A program made the position numbers and the translations under genes. A stretch of DNA of 64,000 bases, taken from Ursus arctos. Its lineage: Eukaryota > Chordata > Mammalia > Carnivora > Ursidae. The notes below the pieces were generated by a model, which was given only the letters and a program-made list of their open reading frames with translations, searched no databases and was not told the origin of the DNA. This document shows positions 48,045 through 59,169 of this stretch, in pieces. Where the stretch lies: contig NW_026622930.1 of the NCBI RefSeq assembly GCF_023065955.2, forward strand, positions 21,925,449 to 21,989,448. Direction: 5' to 3'. The stretch's first letter is position 1, and every line of letters starts with the position of its first letter.

Positions 48045-48260
48045 AACACCTTTTTATTACAAAAAAAGTCAAATATTCCAAAGTAACCAAAATCATATGA
48101 GGAACATTCATGTACTCTTTATCCAAGTTTAACAATGATCAATTCATGGCTGACCTTGTCGCATCTCTATCCACACCACCTCGCTACCCTAGCCCCTGAT
48201 TATTCTGAGGCAACTCCAGGATCATATCACTTCATCTAAAATATTTGCCAAATTATATCA
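48045..48260 (-). mobile_element. L1M-type 3' UTR fragment
   Basis: GAACATTCATGTACTCTTTATCC, AGTTTAACAATGATCAATTC, CTTGTCGCATCTCTATCC, GAGGCAACTCCAGGATCATATC resemble antisense 3' UTR of old L1 (cacccatatacccaccacctagattcaacaatt). Confidence 0.5.
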
Positions 48261-48269
48261 TTGTAAGGA

Positions 48270-49570
48270 AGAACCCATTAATATTGCTTAGCTTCTTTGT
48301 GCTTCAGTATTTTTCATCTAAAAAAAAAGTTGAAACTATCAAATATCAAGCTTGTCAAAGCATTTATGCATTTGTGAGTAATACTATCCTTTCTCCCTCA
48401 TCTGAGAAGTAGGAAGGATTTACAAAGCATATGTTGGTTTGATCGTCTTACCAACTCCATAATTGTTTAAGTGTAGAAGAAACTGTGGGAATATAGTCTC
48501 TGAAATATTGAGGCACTATGGACAATTTAGAGACAAATGAACTTAGAATTCTTAAAGGGTGAGGTTATGGCCTTTCTTTCACAAACCAAAACATAATTGG
48601 ATCAAAGCAGTAAGCAGCAACCTATCCACCTAGGAAATTTTTAAAAAATTGGTCTTCTACTTATTAGAGATATTTTGAGTGACAAAGCAATATGGGGGAA
48701 AGTGGCTATAACAAGTCCTGTCAGATTGCATGTAAAATGCTTACTTCCAGAGCTGTACATAAATAGGAGGAGGGAAGGAGTGAGAGAGACACAAAGAGGG
48801 AGAAGAAAGGGTGAGAGAGACTAACTCATGCATTTTTTATCCCATTCAGTACAAGGAGTTAATTATCATTACGGTAAATTATACAGCATATGAATCGAGG
48901 TAGTCAAGGGCATTATCTCCCAATTCAATTAACAAGAGGTACAATATCTTGCAAAACTCCAAAAGGTTTAGAATGCTTTCTGTCATTGCTACCTAATGGT
49001 TGATATGTCTGGAAAATCTGACTTTGGAGAGTAGGGTTAATGGGATCCCTGTTCTAACAATGACAGAACTATAATTCTAAACCAAAAGAATGAATCTCAT
49101 ATATTGCTTAATCCGCCACAGTGTCCTGGAATGGAATGAACAAGATGGAATAAAATATAATGACCACAGTAATACAGCAGGGTCCCCTCTTGTAGATTTT
49201 AAGAAAACTAGTGGCTGACAAATGTATTTGAGGATCTTGATATGAGAGATAAGCCTGTGAACTGCTATCTTGCATAAACATTAGCACAATACTCTTATAT
49301 TGGCTAGAAAAAAAAATCTATATGAAGATATGTGTGTATGTGCATATATACATACTTGATATATATATATATATATATTTTAACTTACGATGACATGGAA
49401 AATGATGTATTTCTAAAATTCAGAGAGGAAATTAGAATAATACTGAATCTGATTAAATAATGCCTTTCATATTGCTTTCAGAAAGCATGCAGTTGATTCT
49501 GAACTTCTGGTTTGTTGTTTTTAGATTTAGCGTGAAACCCAATTCTGTGATTTAAAGGAACACATCCGTG
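48270..49570. other. Unique intronic sequence
   Basis: No gene recognised. Purine-rich GAGAGA patch at 48765-48825; (AT)n at 49360-49378. Confidence 0.5.
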
Positions 49571-49579
49571 AACGTCTAT

Positions 49580-49692
49580 ATTTAAAAAATGAAAGGTATC
49601 GTCCATTTTATAGCATAGTAAACTAACTCCCCTGGAGGAGACATGGTTTGCCTTAGGTCACAAAGCTAATTATCTGAAGAGCCAGGGATTTT
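49580..49692 (-). repeat. MIR fragment
   Basis: TCCATTTTATAGCATAGTAAAC, CCTTAGGTCACAAAGCTAATTATC, AGAGCCAGGGATTT are reverse-complement MIR phrases. Confidence 0.65.
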
Positions 49693-49704
49693 TATTTGGC
49701 TAAG

Positions 49705-50815
49705 GAGCTATGTCAAGTGATTCATCCGGCGAGTATTTGTTGTATAATGTAGTGAGGAGTGTGCAAGTGGAACATGTTCCCTAAGCTGAAGAGGGTTATA
49801 ATCTAATTTGGGAGATAAGACACTGGAACAAGAACTAGTTTTTTTTTAATTATGGCATCAAATTATGTAATATACATTTATAACATTTTGGAGCGGAGGT
49901 AAAGTAAAAGAGCGCGACTCAGTATAGGTAAGGTGACATTTAAGCTTTGTTTTAACGGACGAAGACACGCATTTCAGCCTCTAGGACTCTGCAATCTAGT
50001 GTTGGAGAGAGGGGTGGAGAGACATGGAAAAATGATCTATGTTAAAAGGCAGAAGTTTTATTATACAACTAAAGCAAATACAGTAGTTGCTACGTGTCAT
50101 TGGTGAAGGACAGGAATCAAAAGAGGTTTCATGGGGAAGTCCTAAGTTGGGCCTTGAGGAACAAATAGATATGTCAAGGAAGGTGTGTGCAGAGGAAGAC
50201 ATCCCAACAGTGAGTAAATGCAAGGAGGTGTAAAAAGTGGCAGGCATGTTGGTTGAGACAACGGCAGGTAGGTGTAGGTAGGTGTCGGGAGAGATGGTTA
50301 GAAAGACGGACAGAGGCTGGGTTGTCGAGAGCCATGAATGCACGCTTCGAAACAGATGCTTCTGTAATCCCAGTTGCCAGTGGACTGACAGGTTGTGACA
50401 GTATTTTGGGAGATAACTCAGGTGGCAAGGGAGATTGGACCTTCCAGCAGCTAGAAGCCGAGTGGCCAGTTGGTAGGCTACTCTTATTTTTCAGAAAAGA
50501 GATGAGGACTCAAAGTAGGCCAGTGGCAAAAGAGATAAATGAGACAAGAGGAGAAATGTCAGTAATGTCCAGTGACTGAATATGAAGGGTAAGAGCAGAG
50601 TCAAAGATGATTCCATGGTTTCAGCTGAGGGGCTAAAACTCAGCAGAGAGGAGCGTGCGTGATCCACTGCCTCAGACAAGGAAAAGGAAGAGGCGAGGCT
50701 GTAGTAGAACACGACGGGATGGGACAGTCTTACCAAGTGGGTGTAAAGTGGCAGCCAGCATCCTCTGGACATACTCAGGAGGAAGCTAGGAACTGGAACT
50801 CAAGAGCGAAGACAG
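49705..50815 (-). repeat. Long L2 (LINE2) remnant
   Basis: About 1.1 kb antisense L2: GTATTTGTTGTATAATG, GGGTTATAATCTAATTTGGGAG, TTGGGCCTTGAGGAACAAATAG, AGTAATGTCCAGTGACTGAA, TCAAAGATGATTCCATGGTTTC and GAACTGGAACTCAAGAGCG correspond to successive L2 blocks from 3' UTR into the reverse-transcriptase region. The minus-strand frames of 115, 84 and 93 codons and the plus frame of 108 codons are remnants or shadows of it; all are broken and none is a functional transposon gene. Confidence 0.75.
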
Positions 50816-50819
50816 ATTT

Positions 50820-51490
50820 AAAAAAAGGGTGACCAGGTGTCTGCTCCAGGTATATGACGGCATGCGAAACAACGCAGAATTGACAATATGCTTGTGTGAG
50901 GCTCATCAAAGATGGAATTCTTTGAAACAAGTTTCATTTAGGGAACAGCGGTAAACAACATAAGATACATTAAGTCGGGGTGCCCTTTCTGGTAGCTAGC
51001 ACTGCCCTTACAGCACATGGGGACCAAAACAGGCAAGAGAGCCTGGCACCAGTCCCTCCATTGGAGGGTAGAATTCCAAATGGTTCTTCTACACTTGTCC
51101 TTTGGACCTCAACCAATTGTTTTCTTAACTTTCTCACGTGTTTTAGGCATTCCTATTCTTAGCTCCAAACTATGGCTTTGAATTCTTCCATTCTGCTTCA
51201 CTGTCACAGAACACACCCTTGGCACACCAGTGTGCCATCATTTCAACCAACCCATAGGCAGGCAGTGATGGCTTCAGGATTTCTAAGTAAGAACAGCTTC
51301 TTTAAGATCATCACGGTATTTGGAATGAGAGGTCAGGAGACTTATTTTGAAACTGCAATTTTTATACTAAGATCTGCTTTTGTTTACATTGTATTTAGAG
51401 TAAGAGAACTTTCTAAAAATGCATTTACTCGCACTTTATATGCTTTGTCTTTTTTGGTAATTATCGTTGTTGTTATCATGCAAGGTGTCT
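50820..51490. other. Unique intronic sequence
   Basis: No repeat or exon recognised; a 106-codon plus frame (51172-51492) has no family signature. Confidence 0.45.
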
Positions 51491-51492
51491 GA

Positions 51493-51952
51493 TGTATTAG
51501 TTTCCCACAGCTGCTGGAACAAATTAATACCAACGGGGTGGCTTACAAGAGAAATTTACTCTCTCATAGTTCTGGAGACCAGAAGTCCCCGATTACTATC
51601 ATTTAGATGAAATCAGGGCACCAGAGGCCCTGAGGAAGAACCAGTTTCTTGACTATTCCGGCTGCTGGTGGCTGCCAGCATTCCGTGGCTTGGGGCTGTG
51701 TCATTCCAATCTCTGCGTCTGTGTTCACACCACCTTCTCTTCTGTGCAAGCAGACAGTCTCCTCTGCTTCTCTCTCCTAAGTATACTTGTGATGCCATTT
51801 AGGGCCTGCCCAGATAATCCAGGATTATTGCATCTCACTATCCATAACTTAGTAACACTTGACAAGGGCCTTTTTCCCTCTAAGGCAAAACTCACAGGTT
51901 CCGGGAATCTGGACCTGGTATCTTTGGGGGAGATTTTTCAGCCTACTAGATA
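51493..51952 (-). mobile_element. MLT1-type solo LTR, minus orientation
   Basis: TGTATTAGTTTCCCACAGCTG, GTGGCTTACAAGAGAAATTTAC, TTCTGGAGACCAGAAGTCC, GGCTGCTGGTGGCTGCCAGC, GTTCACACCACCTTCTC, ACTCACAGGTTCCGGGAATC are the reverse complement of MLT1. Frames of 61 and 87 codons inside it are spurious. Confidence 0.88.
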
Positions 51953-51959
51953 AAGGTGG

Positions 51960-52650
51960 GCTAATGTACTTTCTCAAGACACCTGGGGTAACATTTCCAG
52001 CCTCTCTTCCTTGTGGGATCCTGAATGTCAAGATGCTAGCTTAGATACTAATTTTGATCTGAAAAAGACCTAGCCTTCACTATCGATGTTGGCCTAAACC
52101 CATTCTTCTCAGTTTTCAAAACACTGTTACTGCATGAAGGGTTCCATAGGAAGTCCACCATTTTTGAAATAACCTTGACCTGTACTTAAGTACTAGAATA
52201 TTTTCATAAGAATACTGCACAATGATGTGACATATGGATCTAGTTAATATTATGCCAAGCCTAAGATCATCCATTCCCACCGGTGACATTAAGATGAAAT
52301 CAATGTTGCAGGCCACAAAATGTGCACTGTGACAAAATGTGACAGCAATAAGAAAATTGTTAAAATGAAATGCATGATATAAACTCCATGCTGAGACATA
52401 GTATAAATGGCAGAAATGAAGATACATACAGTGGCACTATGGTTGCTGATAGTAATAAAACACTACTATAGTCAATGTGTGTAATCATTTTACTAAAAAG
52501 GGGCCAGTGGCATAGAAGATCTGACACTGGATAACTCTAATTCTACTAGGTATGTCAAATTTTCCATTATTGAGTTGAAGCAACTTAGAATAATTTTAAT
52601 ATTAGGTTGCACCTGTTAAACATAATTTAAGTTATTGGTGGGTAATTATT
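51960..52650. other. Unique intronic sequence
   Basis: Nothing recognised. Confidence 0.5.
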
Positions 52651-52656
52651 GAGTGT

Positions 52657-52714
52657 CAAAAAAAACCCAAAACAAAACAACAAAAAACCCCAAAAGAAAC
52701 AACAACCACAAAAC
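52657..52714. repeat. A/C-rich low-complexity tract
   Basis: AAAAAAACCCAAAACAAAAC and CAACAAAAAACCCCAAAAG, G-free on this strand for nearly 40 bases. Confidence 0.85.
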
Positions 52715-53277
52715 ATTAGAGAGCCAATATTTCTCAAGACCCAAACCACAAAGTGAAGAACTCGTGTGCCAAGAAGAGATATCTCCATGAATCTGGAAAG
52801 AGGTTACTACACTTTTAAGGAGTAAATTGAAAAGTAGTTTGGATTCTGTATTTGGTCTCTGAGGACAAAACATGATACATGCAAGTGTCAAACTTCGGAA
52901 TTGCAGCTTGGATGTTTTCAACATCTGGATGCTTGATGTACATCAAATAGCTGAGAGGATTACTGTTTCATCTGCTAGTTTTCAAGTCATGTGGACACGG
53001 CTAATGATTCATTTTGGAGGGATAGGTTAGTCATGCCAAGTGTATTAAGAAGCCACATCTCTTCTCTCACCTGTGGAGTCAGCCCTGTTGTTTTACAAGC
53101 CCTATTCGAATACATCTTCATATATGTTATTGATGGACCTGAGCATTCAGCAAAGGAAGCTCTCATCTCTTTTCCTGAAGGTTTAAATCACGTCTGAGCA
53201 TTGTAAAGCTCCTTGTACATTTCTGCAAGTCAAATACAAATTTTTTAACATATTTGACCAAACCAGGAAAATCAAGA

Positions 53278-53336
53278 AATATTTTAAACTGATTTATTCA
53301 AAAAATATTTAAATATTTAAACTGATTATTCAAAAC
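53278..53336. repeat. Imperfect tandem duplication, about 32-bp period
   Basis: AAATATTTTAAACTGATTTATTCAAAA is followed by AAATATTTAAACTGATTATTCAAAA. Confidence 0.8.
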
Positions 53337-53344
53337 AGGCCTCC

Positions 53345-54825
53345 TGACAACTCATGTAGGTTAGGTTTGGACAATTACCCTCCTAATCATGACTGGAATT
53401 GTATGGGTGGTATCTTGGTTCTGAAGATAAAATATACCTTACTGTATTCTTAAAATTTATTTCATTTGTTTCTTTTTAATTTTTAAATGTGGCTACTAGA
53501 TATATAAGATTATGCTGAGCTGGACTCAGCTAGACAAAGAGGAATATGCATGAAGGTCCTGGATCAATGGGACAAAGTAGGACTCCAGGAACCGGCATCC
53601 TGGTATAACAAGACAAGCAGAGACGTTCTCTTCAAGAAAAGTAAGTGGCTGGAGTACTGAGTGCCAGAAGTCCAAGAGGAACCAGCAGCAAGATGAGCCA
53701 AACTCCTCCCTGCTTCAGAACAAGACGCATCCAAGCCAAGGACAAGGCTGACCCCATGATGAGAGTCATGAGGCCCTCCAAAAAACTACAGGTTAAAAGG
53801 ACAGAGGACCGAGCAGGCCATAGGAGCAGAAACCAGCAGTAACTTGAGTAATAGAAAGACTTTCCCCTCAAACACCCTCTTAAATCAGAGTAAAGAACAA
53901 AACCTCGGCACTACAGAAGTTCATCAGAATCTTCATATGAGAAGTGTTCAGACACTTTATAACCTCGTTCTTTTCCAGTCATTTCCTTCTGACTTATACC
54001 CAACTATTCCTCAGAGGAACATAGCTCTGTGCGGAGTTTGAAGTCTGAAAGTTTAGTTGCATTTGAGTTGTGTGTACACAAAATACCTCTGGGAGGTATG
54101 GAAAACCCATTTTTTTCCTGGTTCCATAACTCACAAGACAGCTGAACATATTTTCCTAAAATTCTCCTTTCCACCAACAATGAGCTCAAGTCAATGTCTG
54201 CCCATGAATTAGGGGGCTTTAAAGTCTCACTTTTCAAGGGATGCTTCTCTTCAACTGGGACTTCCTTCCGAAATGTCATAAATAGAGTTAGCTCTCCCTA
54301 TAGCTATGGAAAAAGAAAATTATTTTTGGGTAATAATCAGCAACTGGTGTATTTGCTTTATAAAAAAACAGAACTTCTTTTTCCAAATTTGTAAACAAAA
54401 CCACAAAAGTGGTAATAGATTTGACTTCTGACTTTAAACGGCAGGGTCTTGGATGTGAAGCACTAAAGACAGAGAAAATGCTACAGAACAGAGTGGAAGG
54501 GAAGTCCAACAAACCTTAATATTCTAGAGTTACAAGATGCTGTATCAGGAATAGGGGATTCAATGGATGGAACTTAAGAATAGCTAGGCAATGAATCTAT
54601 CACATTTCCCTCCAAGTACTCCTTAAATTAAAAAAAAATGAATCAATCTTACCAGCTAGAATTTTGTCCACACTTTAGGCTATTGCTCGGGTACCATGTA
54701 GGTTTAATCAGAACACTTCAACCAAGGCTTTAAAGCTTTGTGTCCAGCTTTCTCAAGGAGCCACTGGGGATCTGGTTCAAGCATTTACTAGAAAGGAATC
54801 AAAGAGTGGGCTTCCTTGTACTTAG
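53345..54825. other. Unique intronic sequence
   Basis: No gene recognised; several overlapping frames of 60-91 codons on both strands without motifs. Confidence 0.45.
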
Positions 54826-54829
54826 AACT

Positions 54830-55182
54830 GCATTCAAGAATGGTGGTGAGCAGGAGAAATGGGGAAATGATCAAAGAATACAAATTTCCAGTTATAAGAT
54901 GAATAAGTTCTGGGAATCTCATGTACAGCATGGTGATTATGTTAATAATACTGTATTATATACTTGAAAGTTGTTAAGAGAGTAGATATTAAATGTTCTC
55001 ACCACAAAGAATAAATTGTAATTACGTGGCCTGATGGAGGTGTTAGCTAATTCTAGCACTAATCATTTTGTAGTAGGTAAGTGTATCAAATCATCACCTT
55101 GTATACCGTAAACTTACACAATGTTCTATGTCAGTTATATCTCAATAAAGGTGGGGAAATTTTTTTTTCAAAAAAAAAAAAA
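54830..55182 (+). mobile_element. L1 (L1MA/MB-like) 3' end with poly-A tail
   Basis: GAATGGTGGTGAGCAGGAG, AAATTTCCAGTTATAAGATG, AATAAGTTCTGGGAATCTC, CATGTACAGCATGGTGATTATG, AGAGTAGATATTAAATGTTC, CAGTTATATCTCAATAAAGG then an A tract. This is the L1M 3' UTR in order, 5'-truncated, with no open frame left. Confidence 0.92.
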
Positions 55183-55204
55183 GAGAGAGAATAAGGTATT
55201 TCTG

Positions 55205-55330
55205 GAAAGAACGCTGGCATGAGAATCAGAGATTCTGGTCTCATTTCCACCACCAGTTAGCTGGGTGATCTTAGAAATCATTTAACACCCCTGGGCTTCA
55301 TCTTGCTCATTTGCAGAATGTGGGAGTTTA
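55205..55330 (+). repeat. MIR fragment
   Basis: GAGAATCAGAGATTCTGGTC, CCACCAGTTAGCTGGGTGATC, GGGCTTCATCTTGCTCATTTGC match the MIR core. Confidence 0.75.
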
Positions 55331-55334
55331 AGTT

Positions 55335-56700
55335 TTGAAGAAAAAGCAATAAGTAATAATAATCAATATATTTACCTTCATAGAGATATACCAAAATAAG
55401 GAATTTTGAGTGATTTTTTGTTTTCTTATGCATGTCATTTCCAATAAATACACTTGTAAAAAGGCAATAAAACTAGGACACCTAATTTTTTATTTTTTAT
55501 GGTATAGGCAAGGTGATTTCTTATTTATCTTTCAGGGCTAGGGTCCCGAGTTTCACATATACAAGAAACAATGTGTATCGTGTGCGACTACTTGGACATC
55601 TGCCATCTAATTATCAACCAAGCTGCCTTGTCTCCCAGCTTGCGATGACATCTGGATTGTAAATGTCATGACATTTCAGTCATTCAGCATTCCCAAATTG
55701 ACACACCCTACATTCTGCCTTGGTCCCCAAATTAAAAGCCAGCACTTTTAAACAGAATTCCAGAGTATATACAGAATTGGATTCCCTATCTACCAACAGC
55801 AGAGATGAAATAGTTTATAAATCATAAAGGAACATTGGAGTGGTTGGCCGGGTTGGCCAAGAAATGAAGAGGAGAAATAAGTCTGCTCAGAAACGCACAA
55901 ATAGGGGAAGGTACAGACCATGAGCTGGTCAAAATAAGTTTTCACCATCCTTAATGAAAGACATTTGATAAAAGATTTGGTACCTTCAGTGACCGTGAGT
56001 CAATGAATACTAAATAATCCAGAAAATGTTGTCCTGGCAGGACTACATTAAACCTAGCTAGAATCATGTTTATGGTTTTAATTAATTGTATCACAGTAGG
56101 GACCAGCTCCTGGCATGTTCTCAGAGCAAGCAAGGCAATGGAATGCCCTTGGTTCCTCCAGATGCAGGAATACGTCACACAGGGAAACAGCCACAAGTAC
56201 ACAGATAAACTCAAATACTTTCTCTTTTTTACCATTCTCACATATTGTAATTTAAAAAAATACACATAGTACAAACATCTTCTCTTACATGTTCCTACAG
56301 CCCTATTATTCTGTCAAAAAATAATCATAGTCATAAAAAACAAGCCAACAAACCAAATTTGAGCTTCATGTAATATATAGCCAGTTCATTGTCCTGAGAT
56401 AGAAATCTGTGAATTCAGCAATTTCCTACAGTTTGAGAAACCGTCTGCTTTCACACCTCTGCTCACGTTGAGTGATAAAGCATTGTAGCAATCCTGCACC
56501 GAAATGGACCAACTTCATTATCACATACAGTAAAGGTTTTAGCTGCACATTCTCTCTTCTTTGCCTCAAGGAAAAACGATACCCCTGATAACCAAAGAAC
56601 ATTATTAAAACCAGTTTCCCAAGGAGTTTAATGATAACTAAATTATTTCTCCTTAAGAAAACCAAATTGTGAATTCTGTTATGCATATGACACTTGACAC
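55335..56700. other. Unique intronic sequence
   Basis: No gene recognised; frames of 107 (minus) and 67 (plus) codons at 55951-56274 overlap one another and are not supported. Confidence 0.45.
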
Positions 56701-56709
56701 AGTCAGGGT

Positions 56710-57075
56710 TTTGAATTGGTGGCTGTTAAACGGCAGGCGGATTTTATTTTTTATTTGTAATTCTTAGGATTAGTGGAGGGCTAACATTTAAAACACACTT
56801 TGATTTTAAAATTAATTATCATGGTTTGTGTGAATACCGAGTCTGTTACGTCTATCTTCTCTTCGCGCCCCCTCTCCCCGCCCCCCCACCCCCGCCAGTT
56901 TTTGCTGCTGCTGTTGCAGGAAGAGACATCTGGATTTAATTATTCATCCACGGCATATTTTGCAGTTTGGTCACAGTAGCGGATTCATGAGAAAGATTTA
57001 ATTTTATCCAAGGGCAAGACCCTTCTAGATAACACTTATTTAACAGCTGATCCTGCTGGTATTAATAATAATACC
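56710..57075. promoter_or_regulatory. Candidate conserved noncoding block with C-rich tract
   Basis: Non-repetitive. Contains AAAATTAATTATCATGG, a C-rich tract with CpGs (TTCGCGCCCCCTCTCC then GCCCCCCCACCCCCG, 56864-56897), GCTGCTGCTGTTGCAGG and TGGATTTAATTATTCATCC. Mixed homeodomain-like and GC-box-like motifs suggest a regulatory element. Motif content only. Confidence 0.3.
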
Positions 57076-57159
57076 AAAAGATGGGTTTGAGCAGCTCCTT
57101 TGGAGCCCAAAAGAGTCACTGCTCTTTTAATCTTTTTCATCAAACCACCTTCATGCACT

Positions 57160-57395
57160 ATAAACAGTGATCAACAGTCCATGGGTTCAAATCCCACCTC
57201 CAAAGTGTATCAGCTACATGAACTGAGAGAACCTTATGCTTTGTTACTCCTCAGTCTTCTCATACACGAAATGGAGACAAGAGAACCTTATTCATAAGGG
57301 TGTTATGGGAATTAAGTGAGTTAATAAATGTAAAAGTATGTTAAACAGTCCCTGGCTCATAAGTGCTTAACACATGTAGCTATTATTATGGTGTC
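57160..57395 (+). repeat. MIR, near full length
   Basis: CATGGGTTCAAATCCCACCTCC, CTCAGTCTTCTCATACACG, GGGAATTAAGTGAGTTAATAAATG, CAGTCCCTGGCTCATAAGTGC are MIR landmarks in order. Confidence 0.9.
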
Positions 57396-57399
57396 ATTA

Positions 57400-58015
57400 T
57401 GAATGAAATTCACAAAAGACCCAGTTTTAAATCTAGGCAAGTTCCAATGTTCCATTACCTTAGGTGATTTCAATTCCCACTCGGTACCTTAATTTATCCT
57501 TTAATAAAATAGGTTGCAAATTAAATTTCCTCTTGCCTAACAGACAAGGCTGGCCGTACATTTCAGCAGATGAGACACAAGCCCGAGTGGCACAATTTCA
57601 GCCCAGCAGGTGGGAACCTCACAGAAACATCCCTTTTTACTTTCCGTATGCTTGTACTCCCTCACCCATATACACAGGACTCATGATTTTCCATTAAAAC
57701 AACGAAGTTACTAGATTGAATTTAGGATAAACAGTCCCACCTTATCGATTATGATGACCTTAGCCTGAGTTACTTTATCAGACATAGGGGGATCTCAAGG
57801 ACATGGTGTCCAGGAAAGAGCCATAATGGTAAAAATGGAGGGTCTGAGAGTACAGCGCGATATATGCCACGGCTTCAAAAAAATTCCAGTTTACCATAAG
57901 ACTGTGCGCTAGAGGCAGAAATGGAAACAAAAAGGGACAAACAGGCACAAAAATATGACCAATTCATTTAATTTCTCTTTTTAGACTGATAGGTGGAGCT
58001 TATTGGAGGAGGTGA
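57400..58015. other. Unique intronic sequence
   Basis: Nothing recognised. Confidence 0.5.
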
Positions 58016-58021
58016 GGGTTT

Positions 58022-58110
58022 ATATTCAATTAAGAATAAAAGGGTACATATGCAAATTATATTAATAAAGGGCTTCTATTCCATTAATTATGGTCAATTA
58101 ATTAATTATA
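58022..58110. promoter_or_regulatory. POU octamer plus TAATTA cluster
   Basis: ATGCAAAT at 58050-58057 (perfect octamer) and ATTAATTATGGTCAATTAAT with TAATTA repeats at 58083-58108, next to TTCAATTAAG. Arrangement resembles neural enhancers but sits in AT-rich DNA where such motifs arise by chance. Confidence 0.3.
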
Positions 58111-58114
58111 TTTC

Positions 58115-59110
58115 AAATACTATAGAAAAGCCACAAAAGCTGATACTTAAGAACTGGGGCTACAATAGATAGAAGAATAGAGAGGGTAATCTAGGTAATT
58201 ATGGTTAAAAAAGAAGGAAAATCGGAGATAAAAAGAAAGAAAATTGTAATTAAAAAAAGAAGGGAAAAGAAAAATAGGTCATTTGAAGAGCCAGAAAACT
58301 CACTGGGTAGAAATATTTAATGAGTTCAGATTCATTTTTTCAGTTAAGAGTTTTATATTTAAATGGTTGCTTTTACTTCATGATATTTTAAAAAAAATGA
58401 GTAAGAACACATTATCTGAAAGGAATGGATGTTAAATTGGAAAATATAATGATCAGTTCTAGGCAGGATGTGTGGTTTAAGCAATGCCTTAGTATTTACC
58501 ATTTTGCATGATGCTTTTGTGAAATCTTTTTAAAATAAAAAAATCTGAAGAAATGACTGAAACCCAAGTAAAATCACTACTCAGAAAAAAAATTCTTTGA
58601 ACTTGAACTCTGTTTAACAATTTATGAGGTGTCTCTGTCGTAGCGAATAGGTGCTCTGGCCTTGTAATTTGGGAAATTTCTGGAGAAACAAACCAGCTAG
58701 AAGCCGAAGTGGCTGAGTCTTGCTTTGTTCATTCGATCTACCCCATCCAGTGGAGTCAGGATCTCAGAAAACAACACTGTTTTTCTTGACTCCAACCACA
58801 GAAACCACACTCTGTAGCGACCTACACATTGTCTTCTTGTAGCGGGAGATTTTCGTTCAGTGTATTTTGAGTCATGGACTTTTTCAAAGGGAACATCAAA
58901 TCAGAATGATAGAGTAGGTGCTCAGATCACTTTGCTAATGCCCCATTCCTACCGAGAATCATTTTACAGTGGAAAAAACCAACTTCCTTTACAGAGCGGT
59001 AAGATATCTGCCTAAGGCCAAAGAGTTAATTTACTGACTGTGTCAGAGCCAATATTTAGGTTGTTGGGGGATGACTGCTCTTTATTAAAGAATTTGCAGT
59101 GAATTTCCTT
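58115..59110. other. Unique intronic sequence
   Basis: Very A-rich at 58200-58280. A weak MIR-like stretch at about 58940-59060 (CATTTTACAGTGGAAAAAACC). Nothing else recognised. Confidence 0.45.
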
Positions 59111-59113
59111 TGA

Positions 59114-59115
59114 AT

Positions 59116-59162
<47 letters not shown>

Positions 59163-59163
59163 T
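59114..59163. repeat. (TTTA)n tetranucleotide microsatellite
   Basis: About 12 perfect ATTT units. Confidence 0.97.
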
Positions 59164-59169
59164 AATCTG

